The position numbers and the translations under genes were made by a program. From contig WRMR01000001.1 in NCBI GenBank assembly GCA_009776995.1, positions 1 through 35,543 on the forward strand: DNA of 35,543 nucleotides. Reading direction: 5' to 3'. Below are positions 29,686 through 35,543 of the stretch, piece by piece. Below the pieces are notes generated by a model that did not search any database, had not been told where the DNA came from, and saw only the letters and a list, made by a program, of their open reading frames with translations. Numbering within the stretch: position 1 is the stretch's first letter; every line of letters starts with the position of its first letter. The stretch comes from Planctomycetaceae bacterium. GTDB lineage: Bacteria; Planctomycetota; Planctomycetia; Pirellulales; Thermoguttaceae.

Positions 29686-31584
29686 TTACTTCCGCTCCTT
29701 ATACCTCAAAATCCGCTCCTTGTGTGAATTATCATTCGTAATATTATAAACCTTATCCAACACCCGGTTGATCTCCTCGCGGTGCTGTCCGTGGAACGGG
29801 CTGTCGTTCGCCATATCGACGATTGCCCGGCAGGCCGCCTGCTGGAGATCGGCATCGTCGAGATACCGGGCGGCGAAGCGGAACACTTCGATGCTTCGGA
29901 CGGTGTTGACACGGCTCAGCAACAGGTTACGGTCTTCGTTTGTCTTTGCAAGGTCCATGGCTCGCTTAAACAACTCCAGCGAATCCTCGAAAGAACGCCC
30001 TTCTTCGTGTAGCGTAACCACGCGGATGTAAGCGCGCGCGGCCTGACGTGTTCTCGCGTTGTCTCCCTGCTTCGCAAAACGGTACAAATCGTCGGCCACC
30101 GCCGCGTCCGGCCAGTTACACAGAGCCCGAAATGCCGCAACTTTGAGCTCCTCGGAACCGTTATTAAGGAAATTGAGCACCAGTTCTTTCGCCCGCTCTC
30201 CACCGACACGCCCGATCATCGGGAGCATATCCGCTTTTTCCGCATCGTTTTTGTCGTTGACCGCACGACACAGAACCACGCCTCGCCCGTCGGCATCGGT
30301 AACCCGCACGCTGATGCTAACAATCACATTCTCAATCCGTTCCCGCAGACCTTGATCTTCCGTTTCCCGGTGGAATTGATTCACAAGTGCCGGAATAGCA
30401 CTTGCATCGGCGATTCCTTCCAAGCCCCCGACACATGCATGCCGGGTACCGCCTTCCTTATGGGAAAGAAATTCCTGGAACAGCGGGATGAAGCAAACGG
30501 CCCGTCGCATACTGATCGCTTCCAGAACACGGTTCCGCGTGTCGTTATCCTCCGCGCGGCGGACGGCGTCGATGAGATGTTGGTCCGCGCCGTCATAATT
30601 CAGTTTTCCCAGCGAAACGCGTATGGTTCCCCAGACACTGTCACGCGTCCGGACATTCTGGAGAAGCACATCCTTTGCCGTGGAATCGCCCAGAACACCC
30701 AATGCCCGAAAACCGGCCAGTTGCACTTTTTCCCGGGCGATTCGCTGATCCTCGAGTTGTTTCTTTTCTTCGTCGCTCTGATTCTCGCTCGGGTCGTCCG
30801 TCTCCAGCAACGGAGCATATTGCTTCACCAGGTATAATGCCAGCGGCAGGGCACTGCGGTCGCCTGCCGATGTCAGGGCATCCATCAGCAGAATCTGCAC
30901 TTCAGGCGAGAGACGCTCGAAACGCTCCTGCCAGTTCGGGACGTCCGTGATCTTCACGTTCGGCAACCACGCCAATTGCGACAGGGCCGTGTCCCAAGCG
31001 GTTTTATCGGAACCTTCCAAGACGCTGACGATTTCATCCAACGTCCGGACCGTCGCCGCATCGCGCTTCAGGACATAATCCAGCGCGTTCTGGACGGCGA
31101 TTTTTCTTTCTTCGTTGTCTTCCCGATTCAGGCGTTCTCGCAAGGCATTCTTCGTTTCCTGATTCGGAATATTTGCCAGTGCCCAGAGTGCTTCGTCGCG
31201 GATCAAGCGGTCATTGTGATCCAGGAATTTTGCAATCGTCGGCACACAGGTACTGTCTCCCAGACGGCCAAGCTGGCGGAGGAACCAGAAATGGGCGTTC
31301 TCATTGGCGTCGTCCAGGAGGGCTTCCGTCATGAGCTTCACCGCCAGGGCTTTATCCGCCTGCCGGTTCGGCGCACCGAGCGCAAAACAATATCTTTGCC
31401 AGTTGCTGCGGGCGTTACGGGCTTCGTCGGGATTTCCTGTCTGGATCATTTTCTCCAGACAATCCGCGAAATACTCTGCCGCGGGCCGTTCTTCTTTGTA
31501 AGAACGGTTATCCTCCGCGAAAATGACGGCGGAGCTGAAAAGTAAAAAACACCAGAAGGTGAGGGTTATTTTTATGGTTTTCAT
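29686..31584 (-). CDS. Secreted HEAT-repeat protein
   Basis: This 632-residue protein has a signal peptide (MKTIKITLTFWCFLLFSSAV, then IFA|ED). The mature part is built of HEAT/PBS-lyase-type helical pairs, for example LRQLGRLGDSTCVPTIAKFL, LIRDEALWALANIPNQETKN, LAGFRALGVLGDSTAKDVLL, TRHACVGGLEGIADASAIPA and LKVAAFRALCNWPDAAVADD. Such scaffolds bind proteins or ligands; no catalytic motif is visible. It is the third gene after ThuA-like and Gfo/Idh/MocA genes, with a 47-bp gap, and so probably belongs to the same operon. PVC bacteria often place HEAT-repeat proteins with sugar-modifying oxidoreductases. The Shine-Dalgarno is weak (GAGAAC). Its exact function is unknown. Confidence 0.85.
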   Translation of the reverse strand: MKTIKITLTFWCFLLFSSAVIFAEDNRSYKEERPAAEYFADCLEKMIQTGNPDEARNARSNWQRYCFALGAPNRQADKALAVKLMTEALLDDANENAHFWFLRQLGRLGDSTCVPTIAKFLDHNDRLIRDEALWALANIPNQETKNALRERLNREDNEERKIAVQNALDYVLKRDAATVRTLDEIVSVLEGSDKTAWDTALSQLAWLPNVKITDVPNWQERFERLSPEVQILLMDALTSAGDRSALPLALYLVKQYAPLLETDDPSENQSDEEKKQLEDQRIAREKVQLAGFRALGVLGDSTAKDVLLQNVRTRDSVWGTIRVSLGKLNYDGADQHLIDAVRRAEDNDTRNRVLEAISMRRAVCFIPLFQEFLSHKEGGTRHACVGGLEGIADASAIPALVNQFHRETEDQGLRERIENVIVSISVRVTDADGRGVVLCRAVNDKNDAEKADMLPMIGRVGGERAKELVLNFLNNGSEELKVAAFRALCNWPDAAVADDLYRFAKQGDNARTRQAARAYIRVVTLHEEGRSFEDSLELFKRAMDLAKTNEDRNLLLSRVNTVRSIEVFRFAARYLDDADLQQAACRAIVDMANDSPFHGQHREEINRVLDKVYNITNDNSHKERILRYKERK

Positions 31585-31631
31585 ATATAGGTTCTCGCAA
31601 AAGATGATTCTGTGTTAAAGATGAGCGGCCG

Positions 31632-32882
31632 CTAAATATCGATTTTCCATGGGGCACGTTTCGGGCGGTCAAGCCACCGTGCTGCTTCAGGATCGCCGAG
31701 GATTTCTTCCTTATCGGGATCCCACTTAATTCCCCGGCCGAGCCAGTACACGATATTTCCCAAGTGGCACATGATCAGTGCCCGTTGCGCCGCTTCGATG
31801 TTCCTGAATGGTTTTTGCCGCGTTTTAGCACAATACACGAAATCGCCAAAGATATTCCGGTTTTCCCATGGATTAAACCATTTGTAACCGGGGATTTCCA
31901 CGCGTTTTTCGGGTTTATGGTGCCGGCCGACCAACGTGTTGTTCCGACCGATTCGCAGGGAACCCTCTGTTCCAACATAAACGTTATCGCCGGTATTTGC
32001 ATGATACATTTTCAGGCCGTCGGCGAAATGATAGATGATACGGCGTTTTTCGTCTCCCGGCTCGCCTGGAAGGACTTCCACCGGCCCGGAGTACAAGTGG
32101 TTCGTGGCATACAGAGCCGCACCGAAACGGTGGGCTCCCCAGTCGGTCATTCCGCCGCCGGAGTAATCACGATAGTTGCGGAATCCGCCGGTAACCAAGT
32201 CATGGTGATACGGCCGCCAGGGGGATGGGCCGACCCACATCTCCCAGTTCAGACCTTCCGGTTCCGGTTCCGCCGGGAGGTTGCAATCGCCGGACGGGCC
32301 GCCGCAGTCAACGAACGCTTCCTGAATTTCACCGATGGCACCGCCCCAGAGCAACCGGGGGAGGTCGCCGTAATCGCCGATGACCCGCTGGCTACCGCCG
32401 GAAAAGACGATTCCATATTTTTTGATCGCTTCGGCCATCGCCCGCCCTTCCGCGATTGTCAGTGTTTCCGGTTTTTCACAGTACACATCCTTTTTCTTTT
32501 TCGCCGCAGCAATCGTGATCAGAGCGTGCCAGTGGTCCGGAGTGCCGATAAGGATCGCATCAATATCCTCACGATCCAGGATGGGACGGAAGTCGTCGTA
32601 AGCAGCACAATCATTATGATTATATCGGCTGTTCACCTGCCGGCGCGCTTCTTCGCGATGATCCTTGACCGGGTCGCAGACGGCAACCATCTGAACTTCG
32701 TTAAAGCTCATCATGCCACCCATGTCACCCCGGCCCTGACCGCCGCAACCGATTAAGGCCATGACCAGCCGTTCGCTGGGAAGCGTTTTTCCATCTTTCC
32801 CTAAAACGGCACCCGGAACGACCATCGGTGCCGCAACGGCAACCGCCGCCGATTTCATAAAATTTCGTCTTGATAATACCAT
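31632..32882 (-). CDS. Tat-exported Gfo/Idh/MocA-family oxidoreductase
   Basis: This 416-residue, NAD(P)-dependent sugar-type dehydrogenase has a twin-arginine leader (SRRNFMKSAAVAVAA, residues 4-18), so it is exported folded with its cofactor. Seen: the Rossmann motif LIGCGGQGRG (43-52), GTPDHWHA (113-120), EKP (136-138) with the catalytic-region lysine, and GGGMTDWGAHRF (242-253). The last part (YKWFNPWENRNIFGDFVYCA) is typical of the planctomycete exported subfamily, known in secreted carbohydrate catabolism and often paired with ThuA-like and DUF1080 proteins. AGGGAGA at 32888-32894 supports the start. The substrate is unknown, probably a sugar or sugar derivative. Confidence 0.93.
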   Translation of the reverse strand: MVLSRRNFMKSAAVAVAAPMVVPGAVLGKDGKTLPSERLVMALIGCGGQGRGDMGGMMSFNEVQMVAVCDPVKDHREEARRQVNSRYNHNDCAAYDDFRPILDREDIDAILIGTPDHWHALITIAAAKKKKDVYCEKPETLTIAEGRAMAEAIKKYGIVFSGGSQRVIGDYGDLPRLLWGGAIGEIQEAFVDCGGPSGDCNLPAEPEPEGLNWEMWVGPSPWRPYHHDLVTGGFRNYRDYSGGGMTDWGAHRFGAALYATNHLYSGPVEVLPGEPGDEKRRIIYHFADGLKMYHANTGDNVYVGTEGSLRIGRNNTLVGRHHKPEKRVEIPGYKWFNPWENRNIFGDFVYCAKTRQKPFRNIEAAQRALIMCHLGNIVYWLGRGIKWDPDKEEILGDPEAARWLDRPKRAPWKIDI

Positions 32883-32938
32883 GATATTCTCCCTGAATTT
32901 TATACGTGAAATGAGTCAACGTGATTCTGGCACAGTTC

Positions 32939-33826
32939 CTATTTGTCCGCTCCCGGCGTCGCAATATCAAAATTCGTCGTCGTATCCATATCGAAACGTC
33001 CCACGGACCATTCGATCATTTCGCCGATTCGACGAACGTTCTCATCTTTCCGGAAGAAATCGTTATCGTGACCGTAAGTGGTGTATGCGACTCGTCCGGA
33101 ACCCTCCATGCGAATCCAGGCAGCCGGGTATGGAACCCGATGATAGCAGTCACCGTCCATTCCTTCCGTCTGCAACACCATTACCACATGCATGTCCGTA
33201 TTCAGGTGATTATTCGCGTACCATTCTTCGTGGTCGGCACTTTTTTTCTCTTCTTTTTCCTTCATCCAGGGAAACTGGACGGGGTCGGTAAACGTGACGG
33301 TTGCGACCTGCATGGGGCCGTGTCCGCAGAACCGCCCCCCCATCACTCTGGTGTACAAGTCATTGCCGTCTTCGTCATTGACGCCGCAGTAAGAATCCGT
33401 CGCAGCGTGGATGCCGACAAGACCTTTTCCGGACCTTACCGCCTCAAAAAATTTCATCAAACCGTCTTTCGAGATGGGACAGGCATGGTCTTTGTCCTGG
33501 TCCGACTTGGCCAGAAGATTTCCCGTGGCGTAAAAAATAAAACCATCGTACTGGTCAAGGTCTCCGTCGAAAACGCGGCCGTCCTGGGTTTCGACCAGTT
33601 CGATGTTCCGCTCGGCACAATACTTTTCCAGGACTTCTCCGGAGAATGAAGAACCCTGATCAGTGCGCCATGCGACCGGGCCGTGAGTGAATCCCTGGGA
33701 ACGGGAGAAATATAAAACTTTCGACTTGGCGACATCGTCCGCCCGGGCGGGGAGGACCATGTTCATCACGGCGGCCAGGGACAACAAGCAGAGCGTACCG
33801 AGGGTGGGGGTAAAAAAACGTTTCAT
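32939..33826 (-). CDS. Secreted ThuA-like protein
   Basis: This is a 295-residue protein. The preferred start, ATG 33826 (MKRFFTPTLGTLCLLSLAAV), gives a signal peptide ending near LPARAD; the frame is open upstream, but that part is non-protein-like and GGAAAG lies about eight bases before this ATG. The ThuA-like trefactor fold, related to class I glutamine amidotransferases, is seen in VLYFSRSQGFTHGPVAW, EVLEKYCAERNIELVETQDG, LDQYDGFIFYATGNL, GKGLVGIHAATDSY, GGRFCGHGPM and a C-terminal GSGRVAYTTYGHDNDFF. The family takes part in carbohydrate metabolism; the reaction is not settled. It is the first gene of the probable operon with Gfo/Idh/MocA and HEAT-repeat genes, 56 bp ahead of the next. 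Confidence 0.9.
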   Translation of the reverse strand: MKRFFTPTLGTLCLLSLAAVMNMVLPARADDVAKSKVLYFSRSQGFTHGPVAWRTDQGSSFSGEVLEKYCAERNIELVETQDGRVFDGDLDQYDGFIFYATGNLLAKSDQDKDHACPISKDGLMKFFEAVRSGKGLVGIHAATDSYCGVNDEDGNDLYTRVMGGRFCGHGPMQVATVTFTDPVQFPWMKEKEEKKSADHEEWYANNHLNTDMHVVMVLQTEGMDGDCYHRVPYPAAWIRMEGSGRVAYTTYGHDNDFFRKDENVRRIGEMIEWSVGRFDMDTTTNFDIATPGADK

Positions 33827-33905
33827 GTTTTGTTCTTTCCGTTCTTGGTTGGTTTGGAAACGATCAATGTGACCGATTGGGTTATGCACGAATTTACGGT
33901 ATCTG

Positions 33906-33920
33906 TGTCCCGGCGGGACA
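33906..33920. other. Perfect hairpin in the ThuA leader
   Basis: TGTCCC-GGC-GGGACA (33906-33920) is a 6-bp stem with a 3-base loop. Together with CCTGGT (34009-34014) pairing ACCAGG (34023-34028), it lies in the roughly 210-base leader expected from the promoter at 34043-34071. This leader might carry post-transcriptional control. Confidence 0.3.
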
Positions 33921-34042
33921 TCATTGTCACGCAATACCAATGCCGGATACACAAAAAACAGAGGCTTGGGAAGTTATCAGAAATAGCCTTTGCAAACGTT
34001 GCGTTGATCCTGGTTGAAAAATACCAGGCACCTGTGAACTGT

Positions 34043-34071
34043 ACTCTATCAATTTTACGTCCACATGTCAA
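34043..34071 (-). promoter_or_regulatory. Sigma70-type promoter of the ThuA operon
   Basis: On the minus strand there is TTGACA (34071-34066), a 17-bp spacer and TAGAGT (34048-34043, four of six). Transcription would start near 34036 and give a leader of about 210 bases before the ThuA gene. Confidence 0.55.
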
Positions 34072-34084
34072 TATCCTGTTTCCT

Positions 34085-34161
34085 CGTTCGTATAGAAGGC
34101 GTCTGAAATGAGGCTAACTGCACGGGAATTACTTCCCTACTCCAAACGCCTGATACGAACG
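34085..34161. repeat. Nested inverted repeats upstream of the toxin remnant
   Basis: CGTTCGTATAGAAGGCGT (34085-34102) and ACGCCTGATACGAACG (34146-34161) are inverted copies with a small offset in the middle. Inside them GGGAA-TTAC-TTCCC (34124-34137) forms a second hairpin. The structure marks the boundary between the ThuA operon and the AT-richer toxin/immunity region and might be a recombination or terminator site. The rest of 33827-34265 has no gene I can support. Confidence 0.45.
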
Positions 34162-34265
34162 CCGTTGATTGATCGTTGGAGCCTTTTTATCAAACCACTA
34201 AAACTTGCCGGTTAATTTCTGGCGAAAGCCATATAATCACGCGCTTTGAGTTGTTGCGACCTCGC

Positions 34266-34620
34266 ATGAAGATGAGCAATGTTACGTGTAAACATTGGCA
34301 AGTTGGCGATGCGATAGATGCTCCGACTAATAAAGGGTATCCAAGTTGGAAAACAGTCCAACAAAGATATTGGAAGAATGAAGCGGCACTCCACACAAAT
34401 TCTGGAAAGTATTCCCAAGCGAACTTGCCTAGGATGCAAAAGGGAGAAGCACCACTCTTGCAGGTGCTGGTAGATCGTGAGAGATGTAGGTGCTGCCGGA
34501 ATGCACGCACAAAGCAATTTGCAGGCTTTAACACCCTGGGCACATGCCGCAGTAGATAAGTTTAGACATACAGGATATACTTTTATAAAAATTCTACAAG
34601 GCATCAATATTTTCAAGTAA
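34266..34620 (+). pseudogene. Decayed polymorphic-toxin C-terminal domain (RHS/HNH-type)
   Basis: From ATG 34266 the frame reads KHWQVGDAIDAPTNKGYPSW, then KTVQQRYWKNEAALHTNSGK and YSQANLPRMQKGEAPLLQVL. The W-x-VGD-x-I-x-P-T...PSW-x-TVRxRYWKNEA...NLxRMxKGxAP pattern is that of the nuclease tips at the ends of RHS and other polymorphic toxins. The HNH histidines that should follow are missing. In the next frame GMHAQSNLQALTPWAHAAVD, then KFRHTGYTFIKIL continues, resembling the last helices of such tips, to a TAA at 34618-34620. So an internal deletion and a frameshift have broken it. No RHS repeats or other delivery part are present upstream. The identity is by family pattern recalled, not searched. 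Confidence 0.65.
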
Positions 34621-34664
34621 CAAGTTCGAAAACCATAGTATTACTTTATTCAGAAAGGCAATCC

Positions 34665-35438
34665 ATGGATATATATGGAAAAGAGCCAGAATTTGATTTT
34701 GATTATCCGGTGTTCGGAGACAACAAACCGCTGTATATCGGCATGATCGACCTCAGCGATCCGGAGGTCATGGTCAAACTTGGTACAAAGATGCCGCGCA
34801 AACTGTTCCTGTTCGGCGGTAAGGCACCTTATCCCAATGATCCGCAATATACAACTGTCAATTATAATGTTGTAGAGCATAATACCACGACAAAACAGAC
34901 TGTATCGCATTATTTGGCGCAATTTGGCGAAGAATCTGTATTTTGGCACGAAGAAGGTATAACCACACATGGTAAATGCGCGGATATGCTGAAAAAAAAG
35001 GATTGCCCTTCCTTGTTTCGGCATCCCAAATGGAAGTTGGATGGAATGGCATGGCCCACTTACCAAGATCAAATGTTCTTTTTTGCGCAGCAGATACATG
35101 TTCCTGAAAACAAATTCACATCAGATACACTTTCTTGCCACACAACGCTTTATGTTTTTGTCTTGTTGGCGGAGAACGACAGGCTATTGGTTCAACTGAT
35201 TGGACAAGATACAAGTGCGCAGACAGCAGAGCAGCACTACAAGCTGGAACAGGCAATGATTGACTATGAGCAGAACTGCGATAATCCAGAAATTATCGAA
35301 AAGTTGATTAAAACAAACAGCAAAGATTTTCACCAATATCTGTTGGATGATACAACTATCACTAAAACAACACTTGAGTTTCTGGTGGAACACGGAAAAA
35401 CAAAAAGAATTAAGGATGAAGCCAAAAAACGATTATAA
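34665..35438 (+). CDS. Putative immunity protein next to the toxin remnant
   Basis: This is a 257-residue, acidic and aromatic-rich cytosolic-type protein starting MDIYGKEPEFDFDYPVFGDN. AAAGG (34654-34658) six bases before ATG 34665 supports the start. No catalytic motif, signal or membrane segment is seen. The N-terminal two thirds look alpha/beta (KPLYIGMIDLSDPEVMVKLG, PRKLFLFGGKAPYPNDPQY), and a helical tail follows (EQAMIDYEQNCDNPEIIEKL, then IKTNSKDFHQYLLDD) with an ankyrin-like rhythm. I do not recognise the family. Its place 44 bp after a toxin-tip remnant, its AT-rich codon use and its isolation fit an immunity gene retained after toxin decay; this is inference. Confidence 0.55.
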   Translation: MDIYGKEPEFDFDYPVFGDNKPLYIGMIDLSDPEVMVKLGTKMPRKLFLFGGKAPYPNDPQYTTVNYNVVEHNTTTKQTVSHYLAQFGEESVFWHEEGITTHGKCADMLKKKDCPSLFRHPKWKLDGMAWPTYQDQMFFFAQQIHVPENKFTSDTLSCHTTLYVFVLLAENDRLLVQLIGQDTSAQTAEQHYKLEQAMIDYEQNCDNPEIIEKLIKTNSKDFHQYLLDDTTITKTTLEFLVEHGKTKRIKDEAKKRL

Positions 35439-35543
35439 TGGCGAATGGCAACCGATCTTTGACAATGAGTGTGCGGCAAGAAGTCCGTAGAAAGGAGCAA
35501 AATCATGTAAAAGTCAACATGTACAACACCTTTCGTTGAGTAC
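35439..35543 (+). other. Region after the immunity gene, probably gene debris
   Basis: In the frame +1 to the preceding gene, DYNGEWQPIFDNECAARSP runs to a TAG at 35488-35490, protein-like and overlapping the stop of the previous gene; it may be another broken reading frame. AAAGGAG (35491-35497) is followed seven bases later by ATG TAA (35505-35510), a start directly followed by a stop. Nothing else is supportable before the window ends. Confidence 0.3.

Noticed and set aside
33827..33952. 42-codon N-terminal extension of the ThuA-like protein
   Set aside because: A signal peptide starts at ATG 33826, and the upstream part is hydrophilic, without a ribosome-binding site; it would also bury the signal peptide.

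Overview
The window looks like a chromosomal segment from a member of the PVC group, most likely a planctomycete. The evidence is the combination of gene types: a Tat-exported Gfo/Idh/MocA oxidoreductase next to a ThuA-like protein and a HEAT-repeat protein, a secreted DUF2961/GH172 protein, a secreted formylglycine-generating-enzyme (SUMF1-like) protein, a YidC with an inserted PDZ domain, and many hairpin-type intergenic repeats. This taxonomic call is inference; no rRNA or tRNA gene is visible.

Region 1 (1-10.8 kb) is an energy-conversion region. The F1 ATP synthase genes keep the classical order alpha (partial), gamma, beta, epsilon, but about 6.4 kb lies between gamma and beta. That insert holds a membrane pyrophosphatase with a long extra domain, a secreted GH172-type protein, three RelE/ParE-type toxin-antitoxin loci in different states of decay (two are a duplicated hairpin-plus-module unit) and a small DUF4870-like membrane protein.

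Region 2 (10.8-18.1 kb): on the minus strand are hemC, a small secreted protein and a SUMF1-like protein, probably one transcription unit. On the plus strand are a metallophosphoesterase with a TTG start and a good sigma70 promoter, a four-helix-bundle (23S rRNA intervening-sequence type) gene framed by inverted arrays of the heptamer GCAGAAT, and yidC.

Region 3 (18.1-23.2 kb, plus strand): a Tat-exported metallo-beta-lactamase-fold protein, a small membrane protein, a TgpA-like membrane transglutaminase and an ExbB/TolQ/MotA-type channel protein.

Region 4 (23.2-29.5 kb): a minus-strand radical SAM remnant, then a SNF2 helicase with its bacterial SNF2-associated domain and, downstream, a SWIM zinc-finger protein with a histone H1-like lysine-rich tail. 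Between these two lies a striking array of thirteen 21-bp units carrying a palindromic core. An IS630-type transposase remnant and an LRR lipoprotein follow on the minus strand.

Region 5 (29.6-34.1 kb, minus strand): ThuA-like, Gfo/Idh/MocA and HEAT-repeat genes, probably an operon read from a TTGACA promoter near 34.05 kb. Region 6 (34.1-35.5 kb) is AT-richer and holds a decayed polymorphic-toxin C-terminal domain followed by an intact gene in the immunity position.

The strongest candidates for something undescribed are the 21-bp iteron array between the SNF2 gene and the SWIM/histone-tail gene, the four-helix-bundle gene with inverted heptamer ends, and the orphan toxin/immunity cassette.
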